Assembly (NCBI GenBank): GCA_002869605.1
Contig: PKUI01000064.1
Coordinates: 1 to 37,708 of the forward strand
From: Desulfuromonas sp.
Lineage (GTDB): Bacteria > Desulfobacterota > Desulfuromonadia > Desulfuromonadales > SZUA-401
Reading direction: 5' to 3'
DNA length: 37,708 nt
Shown here: positions 1-9,396 of the stretch, one piece after another
Layout: each line of letters begins with the position of its first letter
Position numbering within the stretch: the first letter of the stretch is position 1
The notes under the pieces: generated by a model
The model's database searches: none
Told to the model about the DNA's origin: nothing
The model's input: the letters and a program-made list of their open reading frames with translations, nothing else
Made by a program: the position numbers and the translations under genes

Positions 1-38
1 ATCGTAACGCATCTACGCTACAGAGGCGAACTGCTTCC

Positions 39-1571
39 TTAGTCTGTAGATGAAGGTCTATTGCGGCGTAGCGAGAGTAGAAACACCACCAGCGTGAACA
101 GCAGGCAACTCGCCGGGAACAAGTCTCCAATCGTTCGATACAGTGAGGGGCCGGCCCCCAAACCAACCGGTCCAGTCACCTGGGTCGTTTCGAAGATGTC
201 GGTTGTTGCCGTCAGACGCCCTGACGGAGAGATCAAGGCCGAGACCCCGGTATTGGCGACGCGAGCCAACCAGACCCGGTTTTCGATGGCACGCATGCGG
301 GCCATGGCCAAATGCTGGTAAGGCGCCGAAGAACGGCCGTACCACGCATCGTTGGTGATGTTGACAAGTAAATCTGCCCCGCCCTCTACGAGGCTGCGCG
401 ACAGTTCGGGGAAAACACCCTCATAACAGACCAGGACGCCGAAGCGAGCATCGTCATACGCCAAAGGCGTCAAACTCCCCGGTGAAAAATCGCCGACACC
501 GACCACAAGCTTGTTGATGAATGGAAATACCCGTTTGAGCGGCACGTATTCGCCAAAAGGAACCAGATGCACCTTGTCACTCCGCCCGAGCACCTCTCCC
601 TGCGGAGAAAGCAAAAACGCGCTATTGAGCAGGGCAAAACCGGACCCCTCGGCTCGATACGCCGGGCTCCCGAACAACATCGCTACAGTACGGTCACGCG
701 AAAAACTGCGAACCTGCTGCGCCAGTTCCTTACCGTCCTGAAAGTAGAAAGGGGTTGCACTCTCGGGCCACAATAGCAGTTCTGCACCTTCTGCAGCCCC
801 CTGACGGGAGAGCTCGAGGTAGCGTTCGACGGTCTTCTTCTGCCAGGAGGGGTTCCACTTGACCGATTGGTCGATATTCCCCTGGGCCAAAGAAACCGTG
901 ATCTTCTTCTCCCGCTCATCGAGAGGACGCTTCAGGCACCAGATCCCGTAACCGAGATTGGCACTGAACAGCAACACGAACAGGCTGAGTGCGAAACGGG
1001 GCAGGACTTGATGACAACGCCATGCGCGCCAGGTCTCCGCGACCAGAACATTGCTGAACGCCAGCAAGGCGGTCAAGCCATACACCCCCCACAGATCGAG
1101 TGACTGCACTGCCCAGAGCTGCCCTGCCTGTGAGTAGCCGAGAGCCCCCCAGGGGAACCCGGTAAGAAAAAACTCCCGCAGATAATCGAGACCGGTCCAG
1201 ACCAGGGGAAAGGAGATCAGCAACGGCAACGAGAGCCGCTCCCTGAGCCGAAAGCACAACCAGGTTGACGCACCAAAAAAGAGCGCAAGGTAAGCCGCAA
1301 GCAGGAGCCAGGCAACCACCGAGAGTAGCGGATGGAGCCGTCCGAAGGTGGTCATGACAATGTTCAGCCAGTAAAGCAGCAGCGCATAGAATGAGACCCC
1401 GGCGACGAACCCATTGCGGAATGGGCGTTCCCTGCAGGTCAGCAACAACGGGACCAGGGCAAACCAGGCGAGAAAGAACAGGGAGGGACGCGGGAAGGCA
1501 AGCGCCAGCAAAATACCGGAAAGCGCCGCCAGTAGCAGGGATTTTTCACTCCTCACCCAGGATCGAATCAT
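39..1571 (-). CDS. lnt: Apolipoprotein N-acyltransferase
   Basis: Inner-membrane enzyme that transfers an acyl chain from phospholipid to the N-terminal cysteine of apolipoproteins, the last step of lipoprotein maturation. The 510-residue product has the family's usual length and order: about six hydrophobic segments in the first 210 residues, a periplasmic nitrilase-like domain (about 225-470), then a final membrane segment near 485-505. The catalytic triad is visible as E270 (LLWPES), K333 (SDKVHLVPFGEY) and C382 (VLVCYEG). The ATG overlaps the stop of the upstream CorC-like gene by four bases (ATGA), so translation is probably coupled. It is the last gene of the phoH operon. Several lipobox proteins in this window would be its substrates. 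I am sure of the family. Confidence 0.96.
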   Translation of the reverse strand: MIRSWVRSEKSLLLAALSGILLALAFPRPSLFFLAWFALVPLLLTCRERPFRNGFVAGVSFYALLLYWLNIVMTTFGRLHPLLSVVAWLLLAAYLALFFGASTWLCFRLRERLSLPLLISFPLVWTGLDYLREFFLTGFPWGALGYSQAGQLWAVQSLDLWGVYGLTALLAFSNVLVAETWRAWRCHQVLPRFALSLFVLLFSANLGYGIWCLKRPLDEREKKITVSLAQGNIDQSVKWNPSWQKKTVERYLELSRQGAAEGAELLLWPESATPFYFQDGKELAQQVRSFSRDRTVAMLFGSPAYRAEGSGFALLNSAFLLSPQGEVLGRSDKVHLVPFGEYVPLKRVFPFINKLVVGVGDFSPGSLTPLAYDDARFGVLVCYEGVFPELSRSLVEGGADLLVNITNDAWYGRSSAPYQHLAMARMRAIENRVWLARVANTGVSALISPSGRLTATTDIFETTQVTGPVGLGAGPSLYRTIGDLFPASCLLFTLVVFLLSLRRNRPSSTD

Positions 1572-2446
1572 GACGTCACAGAATCTGGGTTTTCAGGCAT
1601 ATCGGTGGCTCGCCAAATCTGCACCTTGTCAATCCGGCGCTGGTCACCATTTAACACCTTCATGCGGAGACCATCACAGGTGAATTCTTCACCGACACCA
1701 GGAATATGCCCGGCAAGATGGGAAAGATACCCCGCGACCGTGTCATATTTTTCACGTGGAATATCGATTTCGAAGTGTTCCTCAAGCTCTTCGAGATTCA
1801 GGCGACCATCCACTTTCAAGGAGCCATCCTCTTGGATCTCGAGCCACTCCTCCTCCCGATCGTACTCATCCTGAATGTCACCGACGATCTCCTCAAGCAG
1901 ATCCTCGATGGTGATCAAGCCCGACGTTCCCCCGTACTCATCGATCACTATCGCCAGATGAACGCGGCTGTGACGAAATTCGTTCAACAGCTCCTCGATC
2001 AACTTGGTTTCGGGAATAAAGTAGGCCTTACGCAACAAGCTGCGCAGCTCAATCTGTTCCGGTGGGCGTCCCCAGTAGCGCAGGAGATCTTTGGCATAAA
2101 CCACCCCGATGACACTATCGACGGTATCGGCATAGACCGGAATACGGCTATGACCGCTACTGATCACGGTATCGAGGACCTCCTTGAGAGGGGCATCGAT
2201 GGAACAGGCGACCATATCGGTTCTCGGCACCATCACTTCCCGGACGATCGTTTCGCCGAACTCAAAGATCGAAGAGAGCATTTCGCCCTCCCCTTCATTG
2301 ATAATCCCGGTCTCCTCCGATTCCTCAATGATCTCCTGCAGTTCACGTTCGCTGGTGATGCGCCTTTTCCCCGACAGCACCTGACGGAGAGAGGCCACGA
2401 TCCCTTGACGTGACGGCTGAGAGGAATTGTTATGGTCATCGTCCAA
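1568..2446 (-). CDS. CorC/HlyC-family CBS-domain protein
   Basis: Soluble 292-residue protein with a pair of CBS domains (about 65-195; GETIVREVMVPRTDM and DEYGGTSGLITIEDLLEEIVGD are typical) and a C-terminal CorC_HlyC domain (about 210-280). It lacks the membrane DUF21 domain of the longer relatives, so it matches the short CorC form next to lnt and ybeY in many proteobacteria. Family members are linked to Mg/Co efflux or to adenosyl-ligand sensing; the exact role here is unknown. The start codon is TTG at 2444-2446, with AGGAG about eight bases upstream. The only nearby ATG, a few bases downstream, is out of frame. The stop overlaps the start of lnt, and the fusion gene lies 32 bases upstream. 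Confidence 0.9.
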   Translation of the reverse strand: MDDDHNNSSQPSRQGIVASLRQVLSGKRRITSERELQEIIEESEETGIINEGEGEMLSSIFEFGETIVREVMVPRTDMVACSIDAPLKEVLDTVISSGHSRIPVYADTVDSVIGVVYAKDLLRYWGRPPEQIELRSLLRKAYFIPETKLIEELLNEFRHSRVHLAIVIDEYGGTSGLITIEDLLEEIVGDIQDEYDREEEWLEIQEDGSLKVDGRLNLEELEEHFEIDIPREKYDTVAGYLSHLAGHIPGVGEEFTCDGLRMKVLNGDQRRIDKVQIWRATDMPENPDSVTS

Positions 2447-2478
2447 TGAAACAGCTCCTGAGCACGGATAAACAGAAT

Positions 2479-3177
2479 CTAGCGAAAGATCAAAACTATC
2501 GCCATGGTAACCAGGGTACCAAGCAGGCTCCCGGCTACAACTTCCCAGACGGTATGGATTCTCATCAACAATCGACTATGTGCGACCATCACCGCCAGCA
2601 CAATCGCCATCAGGCTGATGACCGGGTGAACACCGGCTAGGACAATAGACGTCGCAACCGAAAAAGAAACGGCTGAATGACCGCTCGGCATGCCACCATG
2701 CAATGGGGTCCCGCGGTTAAACAGCGCCTTGAGCAGCACGACCAGGATAACCACAACCAACACGGCAACAACGGCCGTCCCACCCGGAGGCTGTTCGCTC
2801 AGCCGGGTATGTTCCCCGACCAGACGTAAGGCATCACCGGAAAGAACCAGGTAGCCAAGAACCGCGGCACCGATGCTGGCCAGTAAAACCGCGCCAGCGG
2901 CCACATCCTTGGCCCGTCGTGCGGCTTCGGAATATTCAGGGGAGAGCATATCGACAACCACCTCGATGGCGGTATTGAACAGCTCGGCGAACAGCACAAA
3001 GATCGCGGCGAGCACCAGCAGCAAAAATTCAAGGTTGGAAAGCTGGAAGTAGAGCGCGGCGAACAAGACCCCCAGCGCGGCGACAAAATGAAGCCGCATA
3101 TGGCGCTGGGTCCGGACACTCCAGAGAATGCCTTCAATCGCGCAATTAATCGTCTCGACCCAGCTCAAAGGCTTCAT
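2479..3177 (-). CDS. DgkA-type lipid kinase fused to PAP2 phosphatase
   Basis: A 232-residue membrane protein with two enzymatic halves. Residues 1-115 are a DgkA/undecaprenol-kinase domain with ELFNTAIEVVVD at 65-76 and AKDVAAGAV at 89-97, the residues that hold MgATP and lipid head group in this family. Residues 135-230 are a PAP2 lipid phosphatase with MPSGHS at 163-168, SR at 201-202 and catalytic H208 followed by the WEVVAG signature. The two halves would run opposing reactions on lipids such as diacylglycerol, phosphatidate or undecaprenyl (pyro)phosphate; the actual substrates are not readable from sequence. ATG follows the ybeY stop directly (TGA-ATG). Family fusion is clear; physiological direction is inferred. 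Confidence 0.9.
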   Translation of the reverse strand: MKPLSWVETINCAIEGILWSVRTQRHMRLHFVAALGVLFAALYFQLSNLEFLLLVLAAIFVLFAELFNTAIEVVVDMLSPEYSEAARRAKDVAAGAVLLASIGAAVLGYLVLSGDALRLVGEHTRLSEQPPGGTAVVAVLVVVILVVLLKALFNRGTPLHGGMPSGHSAVSFSVATSIVLAGVHPVISLMAIVLAVMVAHSRLLMRIHTVWEVVAGSLLGTLVTMAIVLIFR

Positions 3178-3654
3178 TCAGGCACCATTCGGACAGGTAT
3201 CAGGCAGAAAATCCCGGCGAAGTTGCTCGAAAACTTCACGTTCACGCGCCTCCATACACCTGGCATCCTCCTCGCTTCCCCGCTCATGGTCGTAACCGAG
3301 CAGATGCAGAACCCCGTGTAGCAGCAGGAAATAGAGTTCACTCTCGAAACCCTCCCCTGCCTCCTCGGCATCGCGCCGGGCGGTCTCAACGGAAATCACC
3401 ACGTCGCCGAGAAGTCCGGGCTGAATCTCCGTCCCCTCCCCCTCGCGCATCGCAAACGAGATGACGTTGGTCGGGTAATCGTGGTCGAGGTAATCCCGAT
3501 TGATTTCGTGGATCTGGGCATCATCAACCAGCAGGATCGAGAGCTCGGACTCAGGACATCCCGAGACGTTTAATATCCTCTGCGCCACCTGTTCCAGCGT
3601 CTGTGTCTCGATCGACTGCTTCTCTTGGCGGTTCTCGATGAGTATCGTCATCAT
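3178..3654 (-). CDS. ybeY: Endoribonuclease YbeY (16S rRNA 3'-end maturation)
   Basis: Zinc-dependent RNase involved in 16S rRNA 3' processing and 70S quality control. The metal site HGVLHLLGYDH (about residues 112-122) is complete, and NVISFAMREGE upstream is the usual UPF0054 core. I start the gene at one of two adjacent ATGs (3652-3654 or 3649-3651), giving about 157-158 residues, the normal length. A longer reading to 3717 adds 21 basic residues not usual for the family. Even with this start, the gene overlaps the 3' end of the HDIG gene by about 100 bases in another frame, so expression is likely coupled. A weak AGAAGAAG stretch precedes the ATG. The order phoH-HDIG-ybeY is widely conserved. 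Confidence 0.95.
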   Translation of the reverse strand: MMTILIENRQEKQSIETQTLEQVAQRILNVSGCPESELSILLVDDAQIHEINRDYLDHDYPTNVISFAMREGEGTEIQPGLLGDVVISVETARRDAEEAGEGFESELYFLLLHGVLHLLGYDHERGSEEDARCMEAREREVFEQLRRDFLPDTCPNGA

Positions 3655-5926
3655 TCTTCTTCTGTTTGTTCCCCTGCTCCTTGTCACGTTCCTTGTAGGC
3701 AGGTTCGGGATAGTCAACGCGCTGGTGGAAGATTCCCGCCAGCACCCGATTAAAACTCTTGGCTATTTGGTGCAGATCCTTGAGGGTCAGTTCGCACTCG
3801 TCGAGTTGGCCATCGATGAAGATATTACCGATAATCTTCTGCACCATCCCCTGAATACGTGCCGAGGTCGGATCGGTCAGGGTCCGGCTGGCCGCCTCAA
3901 CGGCATCTGCCAGCATAATCAGCGCCGCTTCGCGGGTCTGCGGCTTGGGCCCGGGGTAGCGGTAATCCCGTTCATCGACCTGCTGCATTTCAGGATCGGC
4001 ATTGTTTTTTGCCCTATCATAAAAGAACTTGATCAACGTGGTCCCGTGGTGCTGGCGAATGATATCGAGGAGTTCCTGCCCCAGTTTATGCTCACGACCA
4101 ATCTCGATGCCGTCTTTTACATGCGCCATTAAAATCAGGGCACTCATGGAAGGCGCCAGCTTGTCATGCCGGTTGCGCCCCTCACCGCGGTTATTCTCAA
4201 TAAAATAGAGCGGCTTACGAATCTTGCCAATATCGTGATAGTAGGCGGCGACACGGGCTAGCAGAGGGTTGGCATTGATGGCTTCTGCGGCCGCCTCGAC
4301 CAGGTTGCCGACAATGATCGAATGATGGTAGGTCCCTGGCGCCTGGATCATCAACTCACGCAGCACAGGAGCATTCATGTTGGCCAATTCCAGAAGCTTG
4401 ATGTCGGTGGTGTATTTAAATACCACCTCGACCAGGGGAATCGTTCCGGTCACAATCACCGCAGCCAACATACCACCCATAAAGGCAAACACCAGCTTGA
4501 ACAGTAGTTGCAGGCCAAACGGAAGGCCACTCATCAGGTGCAGCCCGAGCACCATGCCCATGTTCACCAGCCCCACATAGAGGGCGGCCTTGTACAACAC
4601 CGTACGCTGTTTGCAGTGTTTGACGTGATGGGCGCCGACAAGGCTTCCGGCAAGGGCAAAGAAGGCCACGGACAGGCTGTTACCGAACAATACTCCCACC
4701 AGCATGGCGCTGATGATCGAAAAGATCAGCGCCACTTCTGAATTCAGTACGATGCGCACCAGCATGGCACCGACAGCAAACGGAATGATGAAATGGTAGG
4801 AGGTCGACTCGATGTAGGGAAACGCACCTTCAAGGGCATTCGCAATAAAAATGGCCAGCTTGATCAGGATGATCTGCCCGACAAAGGTCGTGCAGATAAA
4901 GATAAAATCACGGTTGTCAGGGCGGTACTTGCGGATATTGCGCAAACCGAACAGGTGTGCACTCCAGAACAGGAGAATCACACTCAAGGTCAGGGCAAAC
5001 ATCGTTCGCAGAGTGTTGGTCTGGCTACCGAGGTTGCGCATGGCATGCAGCTTGAGAATCTGTTCTTCGCTGACCCTCTCCCCTTCACGAACGATCATCT
5101 CCCCCTTCTTAACCTGAAAGAAAACCGGTGCGGCAGCTTCACGGGCCTGTTTCTTGCGCGTCTCCGTTTCATTCTGATTAAAGGTCAGGTTGGGTCTGAC
5201 CCCGCGGGTCAATATTTTAGCGAGCTGTTTGAGATCTATCCCTCTGTTTACCTTGATCTGCTTGAGCTGCAGTAAAAGCATCGGAGTGACCTGGTCGACC
5301 CCGATAGCACCTTCATCGACCCGGACCTCGACCTCTGCGGCACTTTCGAGGTTGCGCAGAACGACCCCTTTTTCGAGGTCTTTCCTGTAGAGTTCGAGGT
5401 TCCCCAGAATCTTAAGCTTGAGTAGAGGAACCAGCGCCTTGGTCACCTTGAGGGCCTGTTCCGGGTTGGTCCCCAGCTTATTCAGCAGCTGTAATTCTTT
5501 ATCGTTGATTTCAATCTGCAGCAGTTGTTCTGCGGAGGGTTGGACTTCGACGCCCGCCTCTTCCTGCGGCGACACCGGAGATCGAAAAAGCTCATCCAGG
5601 GCTTTGACGAAGGCGCGGCCTGAGGACGGATCAAAATCATACAGGGGCAGTACCGCCCGTTCGGCTTCGACACGTTTCTTCTCACTGAGTACTTCATCGA
5701 GAATATTCAGGTCGGCTGGCGCCTTGATATCGCGTCCCGCGATATCTCCCGGCCGGTAATAGTCTGGAGTCAACCCTCCCTTGGGGACAATAATGACAGC
5801 CAGGATCACAGCCAAAAACAACGCCAGAATCAGTTGACGACGTTCTTCGGCCAGTTCCTGCCATTCACTGCCAAGCTGCTTGAAGCTGAAGGGCTTGGGT
5901 TGCTGTTTCTTTCCGTTTTTCGTCAT
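3551..5926 (-). CDS. 7TM-HDIG metal-dependent phosphohydrolase (PgpH-like)
   Basis: A 791-residue membrane phosphohydrolase. An N-terminal membrane helix (about 30-50) is followed by an extracytoplasmic 7TMR-HDED region (about 60-310), seven membrane helices (about 315-525) and a cytoplasmic HD domain with HDIG at 564-567 (AAYYHDIGKIRKP) and a later QHHGT motif. The C-terminal tail (after about 735) is charged and low in complexity. Relatives such as Listeria PgpH hydrolyse c-di-AMP to pApA; that activity is inferred here from the family. The start is ATG at 5924-5926 with AGAGAG before it, eight bases after the phoH stop; a longer reading to 6016 would overlap phoH by 80 bases. No c-di-AMP cyclase is present in this window. 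Confidence 0.93.
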   Translation of the reverse strand: MTKNGKKQQPKPFSFKQLGSEWQELAEERRQLILALFLAVILAVIIVPKGGLTPDYYRPGDIAGRDIKAPADLNILDEVLSEKKRVEAERAVLPLYDFDPSSGRAFVKALDELFRSPVSPQEEAGVEVQPSAEQLLQIEINDKELQLLNKLGTNPEQALKVTKALVPLLKLKILGNLELYRKDLEKGVVLRNLESAAEVEVRVDEGAIGVDQVTPMLLLQLKQIKVNRGIDLKQLAKILTRGVRPNLTFNQNETETRKKQAREAAAPVFFQVKKGEMIVREGERVSEEQILKLHAMRNLGSQTNTLRTMFALTLSVILLFWSAHLFGLRNIRKYRPDNRDFIFICTTFVGQIILIKLAIFIANALEGAFPYIESTSYHFIIPFAVGAMLVRIVLNSEVALIFSIISAMLVGVLFGNSLSVAFFALAGSLVGAHHVKHCKQRTVLYKAALYVGLVNMGMVLGLHLMSGLPFGLQLLFKLVFAFMGGMLAAVIVTGTIPLVEVVFKYTTDIKLLELANMNAPVLRELMIQAPGTYHHSIIVGNLVEAAAEAINANPLLARVAAYYHDIGKIRKPLYFIENNRGEGRNRHDKLAPSMSALILMAHVKDGIEIGREHKLGQELLDIIRQHHGTTLIKFFYDRAKNNADPEMQQVDERDYRYPGPKPQTREAALIMLADAVEAASRTLTDPTSARIQGMVQKIIGNIFIDGQLDECELTLKDLHQIAKSFNRVLAGIFHQRVDYPEPAYKERDKEQGNKQKKNDDDTHREPPREAVDRDTDAGTGGAEDIKRLGMS

Positions 5927-5933
5927 ATGCTCT

Positions 5934-6911
5934 CTAAAGGGAACCACCCGGTGGGTCGCTCCGGTCATAGGCTTGCACAATGGCCTGAACAATCGGATGC
6001 CGCACGACATCGGCATCTGTAAAGTAACTGAAGGTTATGCCCTCGACCCCTTTCAACACACGAAGGGCATGCACCAGCCCCGAAAAACGCCCCCCGGGGA
6101 GATCGATCTGGGTCACGTCTCCGGTAATCACGGCACGGCTACCGAAACCGAGACGTGTCAAAAACATCTTCATCTGTTCGGGCGTCGTGTTCTGGGCTTC
6201 GTCGAGAATAACACAGGCATCATTGAGGGTACGCCCACGCATAAAGGCGAGCGGGGCGACCTCGATGACCCCCTGCTCGATAAGTTCCTGGCCCTTCTCA
6301 ATGCCCAACATATCGTAGAGGGCATCGTAAAGAGGGCGCAGATAGGGATTGACCTTCTCGGCAATATCACCAGGTAGAAAACCGAGTTTCTCCCCCGCTT
6401 CGACAGCCGGGCGCACGAGGATAATGCGACTGACTTCCTTGCGCGTCAAAAAGGCTACCGCCATGGCCATCGCCAGGTAGGTTTTACCGGTGCCGGCCGG
6501 ACCGACTCCAAAAACCAGATCCTGCTTACGGATCGCATCGATATAGTTTTTCTGCGCCAGACTTTTGGGAGTAATGGTTTTTTTGCGGGCGGAAATAAAG
6601 ACGGTATCCAGGAAGATATCCTTCAGGGATGTCTTGTGACTCGATTCGAGAATCCGGATGGAATAGTCTATGTCGCTGGGGTAAAACGGATAACCGTTTT
6701 CCAGCAGATCGTAAAGCTCTCTTAGAAGTCTTTCCGCGAGGTAAGCCGCTTCAGACTCGCCATCGATGCCCAGGGCATTCCCCTTGGAACCAAGGCGAAC
6801 ACCCAAAAGACGCTCGATACGCTTGAGGTGTTTATTTTGTTGGCCGAACAACTGGTTGGCCAAACGCATATCTTCAAAGACTATGCGCCTGTGACTATCA
6901 TTTTCGCTCAA
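5934..6911 (-). CDS. PhoH-family ATPase (PhoH-like)
   Basis: Cytoplasmic P-loop ATPase of the PhoH/YbeZ type, thought to act with YbeY in RNA metabolism. The 325-residue product has Walker A GPAGTGKT at 137-144, Walker B VILDEAQ at 234-240 and the sensor-like RAVITGDVTQIDLP near 259-272. The start is TTG at 6909-6911, with AAGGA seven bases upstream. Family alignments begin at about the same place (RRIVFEDMRLANQLFG). The next in-frame ATG would remove the conserved N-terminus. This is the first gene of the operon that runs to lnt, and it is divergent from enolase. A GTGA-N6-TCAC palindrome lies about 35-50 bases upstream. Confidence 0.95.
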   Translation of the reverse strand: MSENDSHRRIVFEDMRLANQLFGQQNKHLKRIERLLGVRLGSKGNALGIDGESEAAYLAERLLRELYDLLENGYPFYPSDIDYSIRILESSHKTSLKDIFLDTVFISARKKTITPKSLAQKNYIDAIRKQDLVFGVGPAGTGKTYLAMAMAVAFLTRKEVSRIILVRPAVEAGEKLGFLPGDIAEKVNPYLRPLYDALYDMLGIEKGQELIEQGVIEVAPLAFMRGRTLNDACVILDEAQNTTPEQMKMFLTRLGFGSRAVITGDVTQIDLPGGRFSGLVHALRVLKGVEGITFSYFTDADVVRHPIVQAIVQAYDRSDPPGGSL

Positions 6912-6944
6912 TCAGGAATCCTTGTCTCAACCGGAGTAGAGAAA

Positions 6945-6960
6945 AGTGATTTTTATCACC
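6945..6960. promoter_or_regulatory. GTGA-N6-TCAC palindrome (possible CRP/FNR-family site)
   Basis: The sequence AGTGATTTTTATCACC is a perfect 5-base inverted repeat (GTGAT/ATCAC). It matches the CRP-type core GTGA-N6-TCAC. It ends about 34 bases upstream of the phoH start and about 255 bases from eno, so phoH is the more likely target. A short palindrome can occur by chance, so the call is tentative. Confidence 0.3.
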
Positions 6961-7103
6961 AACGCCACCTAAAATCAAGCTACGGCAGTTGATAAAGAAT
7001 CTTCTTCCTAGCCAGTGCAATGGGATTCCCCCAAAGGGGACGAGACCGTTCCCAGCGCCAACAATCCAGGCCAGCCTCCCGGCAAAGAACAGCGAAAAAA
7101 TAG

Positions 7104-7131
7104 TTCACATATAAACCGACTATGCTATAGT
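7104..7131 (+). promoter_or_regulatory. Sigma-70-type promoter for eno
   Basis: TTCACA (7104-7109) and TATAGT (7126-7131) each match the sigma-70 consensus at five of six positions, with a 16-base spacer. Transcription would start near 7138, about 75 bases before the eno ATG, which has GGGGGA as ribosome site. Confidence 0.55.
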
Positions 7132-7187
7132 CTTGCCGCCATTGGGCGGCCATCTAATACAACTATCTGCTTACTTAAAATCAATGA

Positions 7188-8501
<1,314 letters not shown>

Positions 8502-8517
8502 GAACTGCGTCAGACAA

Positions 8518-8553
8518 AACAAAAAAAAGCCGGGGGCAACCCCGGCTTTTTTT
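8518..8553. terminator. Bidirectional rho-independent terminator (eno / minus-strand unit)
   Basis: GCCGGGG (8529-8535), a GCAA loop and CCCCGGC (8540-8546) form a seven-pair GC stem flanked by eight A on the left and seven T on the right. It can therefore end transcription from eno and from the convergent minus-strand unit beginning near 10350. Confidence 0.93.
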
Positions 8554-8571
8554 GTACTTACCTATCTGACT

Positions 8572-8973
8572 TTATGGCAGCACTAGCCTATAGGTACTCT
8601 TCTCCTTGGCGCGCTTTAGCGCCCCGGCCTTGTCCATCTTCAGCAGCGCCGCCTGCAGAGCCTTGCGCTCGCTATCGGCAAACTTCTTGTAGAGCTCTGT
8701 CTGCAAAATCTCGGGCTGGGCCTTCACCTCGGCGAGTATCCGCTCCTCCATGCTCCCTGCGGCGACAGGTTTCTCCGCCAGGTTATTGTTCGGCGTGACC
8801 GGCGGCGGAGTCCCCGGCTGCTCTTTAGCTGCAGGAGAAACCTCCTCGTCGGCGGCCAACCCCTTGGCTGATATCTCTTCGCGAATTTCCTCTTCAATCC
8901 GTTGCAGCTTACGATAGCCGTAATAACACCCAGCCGCAGCTCCGCTGACAACCACAAACCATCCAAACCCCAT
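8572..8973 (-). CDS. Membrane-anchored protein with winged-helix-like C-terminus, unknown function
   Basis: A 133-residue protein that I do not recognise as a named family. One hydrophobic N-terminal helix (about 3-20, GFGWFVVVSGAAAGCYYGY) is followed by an acidic coiled stretch (22-40), a Pro/Ala-rich linker (45-75) and a compact C-terminal domain (78-133, ILAEVKAQPEILQTELYKKF...). The spacing of helices in that domain, ending in a short beta-like YRLVLP, resembles a winged helix. AAAGGAGG precedes the ATG. It lies 43 bases after the zinc-ribbon gene on the same strand. A role in binding a nucleic acid or protein at the membrane is only a guess. Confidence 0.72.
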   Translation of the reverse strand: MGFGWFVVVSGAAAGCYYGYRKLQRIEEEIREEISAKGLAADEEVSPAAKEQPGTPPPVTPNNNLAEKPVAAGSMEERILAEVKAQPEILQTELYKKFADSERKALQAALLKMDKAGALKRAKEKSTYRLVLP

Positions 8974-9016
8974 CTTTCGAACCCCTCCTTTAAATCATGA
9001 TGCCGGAAACATCCGG

Positions 9017-9316
9017 CTATTCAGCCTGTTTAAACCATTTGTCGAACCAGGTGCGATGATCTTTCTCGGCCAACAGCGCGAGATCGTTCGGCCCGAGCCA
9101 GACACCGTTACAATCAGGACACTTGTCGAGCGGCACCTCGCGAAATTCCATCGCGACAATCGCCGCACCACATTTGGGACAACGATTTTTACATAAATCA
9201 CGAATCAACGCCTCGCGATGTTCGTGCTTCATCTTTTCGATCAGTTCCATTTCCTGCTTGTAGAAGTACTGGTTTTCCAGAGCTTTTTTACGTTCTTCCC
9301 AGGCATTTGTGGACAT
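9017..9316 (-). CDS. zf-TFIIB-type zinc-ribbon protein
   Basis: A 99-residue cytoplasmic protein. Residues 5-45 are charged and probably helical or coiled coil. Residues 46-80 form a zinc ribbon with CPKC (46-49) and CPDCNGVWL (66-74), the signature of the bacterial zf-TFIIB family; C42 is an extra cysteine nearby. The function of this family is unknown. The start ATG has AAGGGGG upstream. The gene sits between cas6 and the winged-helix-like gene on the same strand, with 80 bases to cas6. There is no sign that it belongs to a CRISPR system. Confidence 0.85.
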   Translation of the reverse strand: MSTNAWEERKKALENQYFYKQEMELIEKMKHEHREALIRDLCKNRCPKCGAAIVAMEFREVPLDKCPDCNGVWLGPNDLALLAEKDHRTWFDKWFKQAE

Positions 9317-9396
9317 GCGGCACCCCCTTGTCGTGTCATTGGAATCGGGTTACTTCATTAGAAAGTATAGAGGCACCATGAAGAATCTCAACCCGA

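Noticed and set aside
3655..3717. Longer N-terminus for YbeY.
   Set aside because: The extra 21 residues are basic, are not typical of the family and deepen the overlap with the HDIG gene.
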